64,000 bases of DNA from Patulibacter brassicae (lineage in GTDB: Bacteria; Actinomycetota; Thermoleophilia; Solirubrobacterales; Solirubrobacteraceae): the NCBI RefSeq assembly GCF_033949425.1, contig NZ_JAXAVX010000008.1, positions 79,303 through 143,302 of the forward strand. The letters run 5' to 3'. The position numbers and the translations under genes were made by a program. The notes under the pieces are model-generated. The model had not been told where the DNA came from. It saw nothing but the letters and a program-made list of their open reading frames with translations, and did no database searches. Shown here piece after piece: positions 25,505 through 33,271 of this stretch (the first letter of the stretch is position 1; each line of letters begins with the position of its first letter).

Positions 25505-26742
25505 CAGGCGCCCCGCCCGGCGGCGTCGACCGACCCGACACGCCGCTCGGTGATCGGGTGACCGGCGGCGGCCCGGACCGCGGCGATGACCCGGTCGACC
25601 GACGCGTCGTCGAGGTGCGGGCCGATCGGCAGGCTCAGCAGCGTCTCCGCGGCGCGCTCGGCGACCGGGAAGCGGCGGCGCCCCTGGGGCCCGGACGCGT
25701 AGGCGCCCGAGCGGTGCGGCGGCACCGGGTAGTGGACGAGCGTGTCGATGCCGGCCGCGTCGAGGCTCGCGCGCAGCCGGTCCCGCTCGGGGTGCCGGAC
25801 GGCGAAGAGGTGCCACGACGGCGCGACGCCCGGGTCGACGGCGGGCAGCGTCAGGCCGGGCGCTCCGGCCAGGGCGCGGCGGTAGGTCGCCGCGACCCGG
25901 CTGCGGCGGGCGTTCCACGCGTCGAGCCGGTCGAGCTTCACGTGCAGGATCGCGGCCTGCAGCTCGTCCAGTCGCGAGTTCCCGCCGACCTCGTCGTGGT
26001 GGTAGCGAACGCTCGAGCCGTAGTTGCGCAGGCGCCGGGCGCGGGCCGCGACCGCCGCGTCGTCGGTCGTGATCGCCCCGCCGTCGCCGAGCGCGCCGAG
26101 GTTCTTGCCCGGGTAGAACGAGAACGCGCCGGCGTGGCCGAGCGCCCCGCAGCGCCGGCCGTTCCAGCGGGCACCGTGGGCCTGCGCGGCGTCCTCGACG
26201 AGCAGCAGGCCCTCGCGGTCGGCGAGCGCGGCCAGGGCCCCCGGGTCGGCCGGATGACCGTAGAGGTGGACGGGCACGATCGCCGCCGTCCGCGGCCCGA
26301 CCGCGTCGGCCGCTGCCGCCGGGTCGATCGTGAGCGTGTCGGGCCGCACGTCGACGCCGATCGGCGCGGCACCGATGCGGCTCACCGCCAGCCAGGTCGC
26401 GACGAAGGTGTGCGCCGGCACGAGGACCTCGTCGCCCGGACCGACCCCGTGGGCGCGCAGCGCGATCTCCAGCGCGTCGAGGCCCGTGCCGACGCCGATC
26501 GCGTGCGCGGTGCCGGCGTGGGCGGCGAACGCCGCCTCGAAGGCCTCCAGCCGCGGCCCGAGGACCCAGCGACCGCCCTCGAGGACCGCCGCCCATGCGG
26601 CGTCGAGCTCGGGGCGCAGCTCCGCGACGCCCGCGGCGAGGTCGAGGAACGGGACCCGCCCCGCCGACGCGGCCGCCGGTCCCGCGGCCGCGCGCGACGC
26701 GGGTCGCTCGCCCGCCGCGACCGGTGCCGACGCCGGCCTCAT
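25504..26742 (-). CDS. PLP-dependent sugar aminotransferase (DegT/DnrJ/EryC1)
   Basis: A 412-residue aminotransferase. The PLP Schiff-base lysine is in SFYPGKNLGALGDGGAI (about residue 229), with the upstream LLVEDAAQAHGARW (Asp contacting the pyridine nitrogen) and GVGTGLDALEIAL (phosphate site). It aligns well with FdtB/QdtB/DesV-type enzymes that make dTDP-3-amino-3,6-dideoxyhexoses, and this fits because the gene directly upstream encodes a 3,4-ketoisomerase. The first ~30 residues are a low-complexity Ala-rich extension. The start ATG overlaps the ketoisomerase stop by 4 nt. Confidence 0.88.
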   Translation of the reverse strand: MRPASAPVAAGERPASRAAAGPAAASAGRVPFLDLAAGVAELRPELDAAWAAVLEGGRWVLGPRLEAFEAAFAAHAGTAHAIGVGTGLDALEIALRAHGVGPGDEVLVPAHTFVATWLAVSRIGAAPIGVDVRPDTLTIDPAAAADAVGPRTAAIVPVHLYGHPADPGALAALADREGLLLVEDAAQAHGARWNGRRCGALGHAGAFSFYPGKNLGALGDGGAITTDDAAVAARARRLRNYGSSVRYHHDEVGGNSRLDELQAAILHVKLDRLDAWNARRSRVAATYRRALAGAPGLTLPAVDPGVAPSWHLFAVRHPERDRLRASLDAAGIDTLVHYPVPPHRSGAYASGPQGRRRFPVAERAAETLLSLPIGPHLDDASVDRVIAAVRAAAGHPITERRVGSVDAAGRGA

Positions 26743-27188
26743 GCCGCCCGGCCGAGCGGGACCGACGCGGGCGCGGCGGGGCGCTGGCGCACCGCGTCGC
26801 GGAAGTCGCCGTACTCGCGGAAGTAGTCCGCCTCGTCGTAGGGCTGCGAGGCGAGGACCATGCAGACCGACCCGGAGGAGAAGTTGTCGATCTCGCGCCA
26901 GACCATCCGCGGCACGTAGAGCCCGACGTAGCTGCGGTTCAGCGAGAAGCGCTGTCGCAGGTTGCCGTCGTCCAGGACGATGTCGAAGCTCCCCGACATC
27001 GCGATGAAGAGCTGCTCGAGCTCGCGGTGGGCGTGGCCCCCGCGCTCGGCGCCGCCCGGGACGTCGTAGAGGTAGTAGACCCGCTGGATGTCGAAGCCGA
27101 CGTGCCGCCCGCCCTCGATGAAGGTCAGGTTGCCGCGGGCGTCGTTGACCCGCGGAAGGGTCACGAGATGGCACTCGTCGAGGCTCAT
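26739..27188 (-). CDS. dTDP-6-deoxyhexose 3,4-ketoisomerase (FdtA/WxcM C-terminal type)
   Basis: A 149-residue cupin. It isomerises dTDP-4-keto-6-deoxyglucose to the 3-keto sugar, preparing a 3-amino sugar (Fuc3N or Qui3N). Family text is clear: DARGNLTFIEGGRHVGFDIQ, VYYLYDVPGG with the conserved Tyr, ERGGHAHRELEQ with the two catalytic His residues (about 52 and 54), VGLYVPRMVWREIDNFS, and YDEADYFREYGDF at the end. Preceded by a ribosome binding site (GAGGAGCG) and 103 nt from the CHAP gene upstream. The RmlA/RmlB enzymes that supply its substrate are not in this window. Confidence 0.92.
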   Translation of the reverse strand: MSLDECHLVTLPRVNDARGNLTFIEGGRHVGFDIQRVYYLYDVPGGAERGGHAHRELEQLFIAMSGSFDIVLDDGNLRQRFSLNRSYVGLYVPRMVWREIDNFSSGSVCMVLASQPYDEADYFREYGDFRDAVRQRPAAPASVPLGRAA

Positions 27189-27291
27189 CGCGATCGCTCC
27201 TCGTGCTCGGAGGCAGCGCGCACCCGCACGGGTCCGCGCTCGTGGTGGACGCGCCGCTCGGGCGCGCGGACGGAGCCGGCGGGCGCGCGCA

Positions 27292-27921
27292 TCAGCGGCC
27301 CATCCGGATGTAGCCGATCGCCTCGCCGGGCGCGTGGTCGCGAGCCGCGACGCGATCGGAGGTGTTGCCCTCGATGGTCTCGATCCGGCCGTCCGGGCGC
27401 ACCCCGGTCACGAGACCGGTGTGCTGGTTCAGGACGATGATGTCGCCGACCTGCGGCGTGGCGCCGGCGGGCAGCGCGTGACCCGAGCGCTGCGCCCAGG
27501 CCCACATCTGGTCGACGGACGCGAAGCCGCCGCCGGTGTCCCCGAGCGGCGTGCCCGCCTGCTGCGCGGCCCACGAGACAAACATCGCGCACCAGGGCCC
27601 GACGCCGGGATCGCTCTGCAGCGCGCCGCGGTACGTCCGGATGGCCGGCGCGTCGTTGGAGCCCGGCGGCTGCTCGGCGACGCCGAGCTGCGTCTGCGCC
27701 GCCTGGACCATCCGGGGGCCGGCGCCGACGGCGCTCGACGTCACGCTCGCCTGCCGCAACGCGGCGGCGAACGGCGAGCCGGCGGTCGCCGACGCGCCGC
27801 CCGCGGTCGCCGTGCCGGCGAGCGTCGCGGTCGCGAGCCCGCCGCTGGCCGGCGTCGCCGCGCGCGGCGTCAGGAGCGCCTGGATCTCCTGGATCCGGCC
27901 GATCGCGTCGGTGATCGTCAC
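27292..27921 (-). CDS. CHAP/NlpC-type peptidoglycan hydrolase, probably flagellum-associated
   Basis: A 209-residue protein with no signal peptide. The N-terminal part (VTITDAIGRIQEIQALLTPR) is like the N-termini of flagellum-linked muralytic proteins of actinobacteria. After a Gly/Ala/Thr-rich linker comes a CHAP amidase/peptidase domain (about residues 68-209): Cys in GPWCAMFVSWAAQQAGTPLG, His in NQHTGLVTG and Asn in IETIEGNTS form the usual triad. The lack of a signal suggests export through the flagellar type III system to open the wall for rod or hook growth (inference). It overlaps the glycosyltransferase gene before it by 4 nt (GTGA). Confidence 0.8.
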   Translation of the reverse strand: MTITDAIGRIQEIQALLTPRAATPASGGLATATLAGTATAGGASATAGSPFAAALRQASVTSSAVGAGPRMVQAAQTQLGVAEQPPGSNDAPAIRTYRGALQSDPGVGPWCAMFVSWAAQQAGTPLGDTGGGFASVDQMWAWAQRSGHALPAGATPQVGDIIVLNQHTGLVTGVRPDGRIETIEGNTSDRVAARDHAPGEAIGYIRMGR

Positions 27922-29207
27922 GCGGCCTCCGTCACGACGACCCCCGTCCCGGCGTGCAGCTCGCGGAAGCGCGCGCGGTCCGCGAGGACCTGCTCGTCGA
28001 TCCAGGCGCGCAGCGCGGGGTCGGTGGTGGCGACCGTCTCGCTCAGGCCGTGCGTGACCGTCGAGGAGCGCACGAGCCGCGGCGGGGTGCCGGCGGCGCG
28101 CAGGCGCAGGAGCAGGTCGGTGTCCTGGAACCAGACGCGCAGCTCGGGGTGCAGGAACTCGCCGGGCGCGACGCGGAAGCGGTCGATCGTGTCGGCCGTG
28201 AGCGCGAAGCACCAGGCGGCGAAGTCCTCGCGCATCGCGCCGTCGACGGTGAGCGGGAAGGCGACGGGCGCGCCGTCGTCCAGCGCGGCGCGCAGCGGCG
28301 CCCACCAGCCCGGGCGCACCCGGACGTCGTCGTTGCAGACCACGAGGTAGCGGCCGCGGGCCGCGCGCAGCCCGGCGTTCACCGGGGCGGTGAACCCCTG
28401 CGCCGGCGCGCCGTTGTCGATCACGAGCAGCTCGTGCGGCGCGTCGGTGTGCGCCTGCAGCGCGCGGAGGCAGGCCTGCAGGCGCGGGCCGGTCGCGTCG
28501 AGGGTCGGGACGACGATCGAGACCTCCGGCGCGCCGCCGGGGCGGTGGGCGCCGCGGCCGCGCGCGTCCCGCCGGCCCCCGGCGCCGACCATGGCGGCGC
28601 CGGTGCCGCCGGCGTGGACGGCCCCGCGGTCCGTGGTCGGCGCGGCGCCGTCGAGCGACGCGGCCGGGGCGGTCGGGGCGGGTCGGACCGCCCCGTGGGC
28701 GGCCAGCGTCAGCGCGAGGTGGAGCAGGGCGGTGCTGCCGGGGTGCGCGGCGGAGGCGTCCGGCGCCGGCATCGCCGCGAGCGCGGCGCGCAGCAGCACG
28801 CGGTCCGCCGCCACCGCGCTGAGCCGGCCGGGCTCGGTGCCGGGCAGCAGCGCGGCGACGCTCTCGTCGAGCGTCGCCTCGAGCGCCCCGACGGCCCCGG
28901 ACGGCGGGGCGACCGGACCGGCGAGCAGCAGCGCGTCGTCGCCGGGCAGGGACGCGTCGAGCGCGGCGATCCACGCGGCCACCGGGTCACCGGACGGATC
29001 GGGCGCGTCGAGGATCGTCACATCGCCCTCGAGCTGCGTCAGCAGGCGGCGCAGCGGCGGATGGTCCGGGGCGACGATCGCGACGTGGTGGGCGGGCTCG
29101 GGCTCCAGCGCGGCGAGCGCCTCGAGCGCGCGCAGGGCGACCGCCGGGTCCTCGCCCAGCGGCAGCACGACGAGCAGCGGCACGCCGGCGGCGTGGCGCG
29201 AGGTCAC
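27918..29207 (-). CDS. family 2 glycosyltransferase
   Basis: A 429-residue protein. The N-terminal ~200 residues look like a degenerate nucleotide-sugar-type fold (VPLLVVLPLGEDP, HHVAIVAPDHPPL). The C-terminal half is a GT2 (GT-A) glycosyltransferase: SIVVPTLDATGPRLQACLRA (about residues 211-230), LLVIDNG, GRYLVVCNDDVRVRPG with the metal-binding DD (DxD equivalent) and VWFQDTDLLLRLRAAG (the ED/QD acceptor base region). Starts at a GTG that overlaps the upstream gene's stop. I infer transfer of the modified amino sugar, or a preceding sugar, to flagellin Ser/Thr or to the growing glycan. Confidence 0.85.
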   Translation of the reverse strand: MTSRHAAGVPLLVVLPLGEDPAVALRALEALAALEPEPAHHVAIVAPDHPPLRRLLTQLEGDVTILDAPDPSGDPVAAWIAALDASLPGDDALLLAGPVAPPSGAVGALEATLDESVAALLPGTEPGRLSAVAADRVLLRAALAAMPAPDASAAHPGSTALLHLALTLAAHGAVRPAPTAPAASLDGAAPTTDRGAVHAGGTGAAMVGAGGRRDARGRGAHRPGGAPEVSIVVPTLDATGPRLQACLRALQAHTDAPHELLVIDNGAPAQGFTAPVNAGLRAARGRYLVVCNDDVRVRPGWWAPLRAALDDGAPVAFPLTVDGAMREDFAAWCFALTADTIDRFRVAPGEFLHPELRVWFQDTDLLLRLRAAGTPPRLVRSSTVTHGLSETVATTDPALRAWIDEQVLADRARFRELHAGTGVVVTEAA

Positions 29208-31597
29208 GCGATCTCCTCGAGCGGTCGGCCGGCGAGCGCCTCGGCGTCGGCGGCCAGCGCGACGGCGTCCTCGGTCATCCCGGACTGCGCGGCGACGAGC
29301 GCGAGGCCCCGCAGCGCGCGGGCGTCGGGCCCCTGCCGATCGACGACGCGCAGCCACTCCTCCCCCGCCGAGGACAGGAAGCCGTGGCGGAGGTAGAGGT
29401 CGGCCAGCGTCTCGCGCCGCTCGCGCCAGGGCAGGTCGACGCGCTCGTGGGCGGCGACGAGGCGCGCGAAGGCCTCGAACCGCTGAAGCCGCAGCAGCGC
29501 GCCGAGCATCGTCCGTGCCAGCGGCGCGGCGCCTGCGGCGATCGGCGGACCGTCGGCCCCCGGCGTGGCCCAGGCGGCGAAGAGCGCCGCTTCGGCCGGC
29601 GGCAGGCGGTCGAGGCCCTCGAGGGGCACCGACCCGTCGTCCGCGCCGGCCAGGCGCGCGAAGCACGCGTGGCGCCGCGCCGCCGGGCCGTGCGGGCCCT
29701 CGGGAGCGACGGCGGCGGCCTCGCGCGCGGCATCGTCGAAGCGTCCCTGGGCGAGCAGCGCCTCCACGAGCGCCACGCGCGCGGCGTCCGATCCGGGTCG
29801 TCCCGCCAGCGCGGTCCGCAGCTGGGCCTCCGCCCCGGCCACGGCCCCGGTGCGCAGCAGGGCGCGCCCGAGCAGGTACCGGGCGACGGGATGCTCGCCC
29901 ACGCCGGTCGCGGCGACGCGCGCGACGACCTCGTCCGCCTCGACGCCGTCGGCGCGCAGGGCCAGGGCGAGGTCCTCGACCGTCCGCAGGTGGCGCGGGT
30001 GGTCGCGCAGCGTGCCCTCGAGCAGCGCGATCGCCTCGTGCCGGCGCTCCTGACGCTGCAGCACGCCGGCGAGCGCGCGGGCCGCGAGGAACGTGCCGGC
30101 GCCCGCCGAGCCGGACATCGCGCTCGGCGCGTCGCCGAGCTCGAGGCAGCGGCGGAAGCGCGCCTCGGCGGTCGCCAGGTCGCCGGCGTCCAGGGCGAGC
30201 GCGCCCTCGACGTGCACGACGTCGGTGAAGCCGGGGTAGCGGTCCAGCACCTCGCGGGCGCACTCGGCGGCCTCGGCGCGGCGACCGGTGACGTGGAGCG
30301 CGTCGACGAGGTGCAGGGCCAGCATCGGCACGAAGCCGAGGCGCTCTCCGTCCGGCACGCCGCGCAGGTCCTCCCACGCGCCGCGGAAGTGCACGAGGGC
30401 CTCCTCGTGCTCGCCCTCGGCGCGGTGCTCCATCCCGAGGTTGAAGCGCACGAACGGCGAGCGGTCGCCGTCGGCGATCTGGGCGGCGAGCGCGTCGCGG
30501 TTGCGGGTCCGCTTGCCCTTCGCGGCCCGGACCTCGCCGAGGTAGCCGTAGTGCTCGAAGCGCACGTCGGTCACCGCGAAGCGGTCGGGCGTCAGCTCCT
30601 CGAGCCCCTGGACCTGCTCGTGCAGGCGACCGGCGAACCGGCGGCCGGGCCGGTTGCGGAAGAGGCGCAGCGAGTCGTGGGTGACGGCGGTGCCGTCGTC
30701 GAGGTCGCCGGTGTGGCTCGCGCCGCGCAGGTACAGCGCCTCGCGCCAGACGTGGCCGGTCAGCGCGCGCAGGTGCTGCGCGTCGTCGTCGACGAGCACC
30801 TCGTCGGCGTCGAGGTAGAGCAGCCAGTCGCCGGTGGCCGCGTCGAAGGAGACGTTGCGCGCCGCGGCGAAGTCGCCGGTCCAGGGGTGGTGCAGGACGC
30901 GCGCGCCGAACGACTCGGCGATCTCGACCGTGCGGTCGACCGAGCCGGTGTCGACGATCACGAGCTCGTCGACGGCGTGCGCGACCGCCGACAGGCACGC
31001 CGGCAGCATCGCCTCCTCGTCGCGGACGATCATGCAGAGCGACAGGGTCAGCCCCTCCGCCGGACGGGCGCGCGCGGCGACCCGACGGGCGCGCTCGCCG
31101 AGGACCTTCAGCCGGCGGGCGGCGGCCGCGTCCAGCGCGACGGTCCCCCCGAGGCCCGCCGCGCGACGGCGCCGGATCTCGGCGCGGTTGCCGGCGACGA
31201 ACGGCAGCTGCGGGTCGAGGCGCTCGGCGGCCCGGAAGAGCGCGTCGGCCGCCCGCAGGGCGCCGAGCTCGTAGAGGGCGACCCCGGCGTGGTTCAGGAG
31301 CAGCGGCTCGCGCGGCTCGTCCTCGAGCGCGGCGACGAGCGCGTCCGCGAGCGCGAGCAGCCGCGAGGTCAGGTCGGCGGGGCGGTGGCCGCCCGCGTCG
31401 CCGAGCAGCTCCTCGATCAGGCGCAGCCGGCGGGCGTGGCGTCGCGCTGGCGTCTCCTGCGCGGCGGCGGCCCACGCCGCGCGCCACGCGCCGAGCGCGA
31501 CCGGGCCAGTCTCGGCGGCGGGCGGTGCGGCGACCGGGGGCGCGCCGGCCGGCGGGGCCGACGACGCAGCGAGATCGGCGGGCAGACGCAGCGCCAT
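29204..31597 (-). CDS. large TPR-glycosyltransferase (GT2), first gene of the sigma-28-driven run
   Basis: A 797-residue protein. After a Pro/Ala-rich N-terminus and a TPR-like segment (about residues 95-155, ALVAALEDEPREPLLLNHAG), a GT2 domain begins LTLSLCMIVRDEEAMLPACL and has ELVIVDTGSVDRTVEIAESF (nucleotide-binding Asp) and WLLYLDADEVLVD with the DxD motif. The C-terminal ~400 residues are TPR-like helical repeats (FVRFNLGMEHRAEGEHEEAL; ARYLLGRALLRTGAVAGAEA). This architecture is typical of protein O-glycosyltransferases acting on flagellin. A sigma-28 box ends 8 nt before the ATG at 31597, so the gene is almost leaderless and late-expressed. Confidence 0.85.
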   Translation of the reverse strand: MALRLPADLAASSAPPAGAPPVAAPPAAETGPVALGAWRAAWAAAAQETPARRHARRLRLIEELLGDAGGHRPADLTSRLLALADALVAALEDEPREPLLLNHAGVALYELGALRAADALFRAAERLDPQLPFVAGNRAEIRRRRAAGLGGTVALDAAAARRLKVLGERARRVAARARPAEGLTLSLCMIVRDEEAMLPACLSAVAHAVDELVIVDTGSVDRTVEIAESFGARVLHHPWTGDFAAARNVSFDAATGDWLLYLDADEVLVDDDAQHLRALTGHVWREALYLRGASHTGDLDDGTAVTHDSLRLFRNRPGRRFAGRLHEQVQGLEELTPDRFAVTDVRFEHYGYLGEVRAAKGKRTRNRDALAAQIADGDRSPFVRFNLGMEHRAEGEHEEALVHFRGAWEDLRGVPDGERLGFVPMLALHLVDALHVTGRRAEAAECAREVLDRYPGFTDVVHVEGALALDAGDLATAEARFRRCLELGDAPSAMSGSAGAGTFLAARALAGVLQRQERRHEAIALLEGTLRDHPRHLRTVEDLALALRADGVEADEVVARVAATGVGEHPVARYLLGRALLRTGAVAGAEAQLRTALAGRPGSDAARVALVEALLAQGRFDDAAREAAAVAPEGPHGPAARRHACFARLAGADDGSVPLEGLDRLPPAEAALFAAWATPGADGPPIAAGAAPLARTMLGALLRLQRFEAFARLVAAHERVDLPWRERRETLADLYLRHGFLSSAGEEWLRVVDRQGPDARALRGLALVAAQSGMTEDAVALAADAEALAGRPLEEIA

Positions 31598-31604
31598 GGC
31601 CGGG

Positions 31605-31632
31605 TCATCGGCGGCCGCGCAGGGCCCTTGAG
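31605..31632 (-). promoter_or_regulatory. sigma-28 promoter of the glycosylation operon
   Basis: On the minus strand CTCAA (31628-31632), then exactly 15 nt, then GCCGATGA (31605-31612). The same arrangement precedes both flagellin genes; the sigma-28/sigma-D consensus is TAAA-N15-GCCGATAA/T. The ATG is 7 nt past the -10 box. Confidence 0.8.
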
Positions 31633-31641
31633 CCCGGTGGA

Positions 31642-31673
31642 CGCGGGCGTCCAGGAGCATCTGGACGCCCGCG
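31642..31673 (-). terminator. perfect 13-bp hairpin upstream of the glycosylation promoter
   Basis: CGCGGGCGTCCAG pairs with CTGGACGCCCGCG across the 6-nt loop GAGCAT. It stands just before the -35 box of the next promoter and may block read-through from flagellin gene 1. Confidence 0.55.
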
Positions 31674-32072
31674 ACGCCGGGGGGTCGGCGCTCGCCGTCG
31701 GGGGCCGGCGATCCGTGGGTTCTGGGGGGACTTCGGGGGGACGACGCGGCGGGACGGGCAGCGCCGCGGTCTCCGGGCCCGACGGCCGGCCGGGGGGTCG
31801 CCGGACGGGGCCGCTGGAGCTCGTTGGGCGCTCGACGTGGAGGCGCGCACGACGGCGACCGGGCGACGGCGGCGTGCCGACGCGGGAGGGCGGGACGTCC
31901 GGTGGCCGCCACGGCCCCGGACGCCGGGCGTCGTCGGGCGCCCACCCCCTGCGTCGACGGCGCCACGCGGCACCGCGTCCGGGTCGGCGAGCGCCGACGC
32001 GCGCGGATCGTGCCCTCCGCGGCGCGTCGTGGCCCGGACCCGGGGGCGCGTTCGCCGCGCCCCGATCCCGTC
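31674..32072. other. non-coding stretch between two hairpins
   Basis: About 400 bp between the flagellin-1 terminator and the 31642 hairpin. Open frames here are compositionally biased (Arg/Pro runs) and lack a start signal; I see no gene, RNA family or repeat. Confidence 0.5.
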
Positions 32073-32098
32073 CGGCGCCCGGCCTGGGCCGAGCGCCG
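32073..32098 (-). terminator. terminator of flagellin gene 1
   Basis: Imperfect 12-bp stem (CGGCGC-C-CGGCC / GGCCG-A-GCGCCG) with a 2-nt loop as written, 5 nt past the flagellin stop codon. Confidence 0.6.
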
Positions 32099-32103
32099 TG
32101 GTG

Positions 32104-32907
32104 CTAGCGCAGGAGGGAGAGGACGCCCTGCGAGGCCTGGTTGGCCTGCGCGAGGATCGCCGTGCCGGCCTGCTGCAGCACCTGGTTCTTCGTGAAGGAG
32201 ACCATCTCCTGCGCCATGTCCACGTCGCGGATCCGCGACTCGGACGCCGAGAGGTTCTCCTGGTACACCGACAGGTGGTTGAGCGTGTGCTCGAGGCGGT
32301 TCTGGACCGCGCCGAAGTTCGCCCGCGCCTGCGAGATGTTGTTGATCGCGGTGTCGATCGTCGCCACGGTCACCCCGGACAGGGTGGTCGCGCCGGCGAT
32401 CGAGCCGAGCGAGCTGCCCAGCGAGATGAGCGCCACCGAGGTCGTCTCGGAGTCGTTGGCGCCGACCTGGAACGTCACCGAGCCGGCGGCGTTCAGGAGC
32501 TTCTGGCCGTTGAACTCCGCGCGGCTGCCGATGGCGCCGAGCTCGGTGGTCAGCTGCGTGACCTCCGAGTCGATCGCCGAGCGGTTCGTCGCGTTCAGCG
32601 TGCCGTTCTGGTACTGGACGGCGAGCGTCCGCACGCGCTGGAGGATCGAGTGGACCTCCGTCAGCGAGCCCTCCGCCGTCTGCACGAGCGAGATCCCGTC
32701 CTGCGCGTTGCGACGCGCCTGATCCAGACCGCCGACCTGACCGCGCAGCTTCTCGCTGATCGCCAGGCCCGCCGCGTCGTCCGCGGCGCGGTTGATCCGC
32801 AGGCCCGACGACAGGCGCTCCATCGACTTCGCCGTGGCGCCCGAGGTGTTGCCGAGGTTGCGATGCGCGTTGAACGCCTCGACGTTGGTGTTGATGCGCA
32901 GAGACAT
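32104..32907 (-). CDS. fliC: flagellin, copy 1
   Basis: A 267-residue flagellin, the filament subunit exported through the flagellar type III system. It has the conserved N-terminal D0/D1 domain (MSLRINTNVEAFNAHRNLGN; SSGLRINRAADDAAGLAISE) and C-terminal D1/D0 (FGAVQNRLEHTLNHLSVYQE; QAGTAILAQANQASQGVLSL, ending LLR), with almost no variable D2/D3 domain in between, so it is a minimal flagellin. Ribosome binding site AAGGAG 8 nt before the ATG. Transcribed from a sigma-28 promoter 118 nt upstream. The gene is base-for-base identical to the copy at 34902-35705. Ser/Thr residues in the short central part (TLSGVTVATIDTAINN) are candidate glycan sites. Confidence 0.97.
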   Translation of the reverse strand: MSLRINTNVEAFNAHRNLGNTSGATAKSMERLSSGLRINRAADDAAGLAISEKLRGQVGGLDQARRNAQDGISLVQTAEGSLTEVHSILQRVRTLAVQYQNGTLNATNRSAIDSEVTQLTTELGAIGSRAEFNGQKLLNAAGSVTFQVGANDSETTSVALISLGSSLGSIAGATTLSGVTVATIDTAINNISQARANFGAVQNRLEHTLNHLSVYQENLSASESRIRDVDMAQEMVSFTKNQVLQQAGTAILAQANQASQGVLSLLR

Positions 32908-32929
32908 GCGTCGATCTCCTTGATCGAAC
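32104..32929 (-). repeat. 826-bp direct repeat, copy 1 (flagellin gene plus RBS region)
   Basis: Identical over its whole length to 34902-35727. The identity starts exactly at the stop codon and ends 22 nt upstream of the ATG, just past the ribosome binding site; flanks are similar only in patches. Confidence 0.95.
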
Positions 32930-32948
32930 TGCGTGGTGGCTTGTCCGG

Positions 32949-32968
32949 CGGCGACGTCCGTGTCGCCG
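32949..32968 (-). other. 5'-UTR hairpin of flagellin gene 1
   Basis: 7-bp stem (CGGCGAC/GTCGCCG) with loop ACGGAC on the mRNA. The same loop with an 8-bp stem is found in the leader of flagellin gene 2 outside the identical block. Confidence 0.55.
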
Positions 32969-33024
32969 TTGCGTGCCTCCGCGGGCTCCTCTCTCGAAGC
33001 GCTCCGTCGGTGGCGTTGGGCTGG

Positions 33025-33052
33025 TGATCGGCGGGGCCCGCGGATCCTTGAG
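33025..33052 (-). promoter_or_regulatory. sigma-28 promoter of flagellin gene 1
   Basis: CTCAA (33048-33052), 15 nt, GCCGATCA (33025-33032), giving a leader of roughly 110 nt. Confidence 0.85.
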
Positions 33053-33271
33053 CCCGCACGTCGATCTCCGCCGGGTCCGGGCGACGACCCCGACGTTCGA
33101 CACCACGATCGTGCACCGTCGAGGTCGACCGACGCGCGACCGCGACGAAGCACGCCGCATCTCACGCGAGCCGGCCCGGAGGACCGCCGGCCGCCGCGCG
33201 GCCATCGGCCGCCTCGGCGCTCCCGGCCCAGGTCCGTGGCCGTCGGCCCGCCGTGCCGGGGCGAGCGTCGG
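33053..33271. other. non-coding stretch upstream of the flagellin-1 promoter
   Basis: About 220 bp between this promoter and the stop codon of the nuclease gene. No gene or clear hairpin is evident. Confidence 0.4.

Noticed and set aside
28390..30228. Long plus-strand open frames opposite the glycosyltransferase genes
   Set aside because: They are complements of well-supported minus-strand genes and consist of Arg/Ala/Pro runs; typical GC-driven shadows.
31605..31973. 122-codon open frame between flagellin 1 and the glycosyltransferase gene
   Set aside because: Low-complexity Arg/Pro sequence overlapping the sigma-28 promoter and a hairpin; no homologous look and no start signal.
32141..32722. 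Long open frame (193 codons) antisense to flagellin 1, repeated identically at 34939-35520
   Set aside because: It is a shadow of the highly biased flagellin coding sequence; its identity in the two places only reflects the identity of the flagellin genes, and it has no ribosome binding site.
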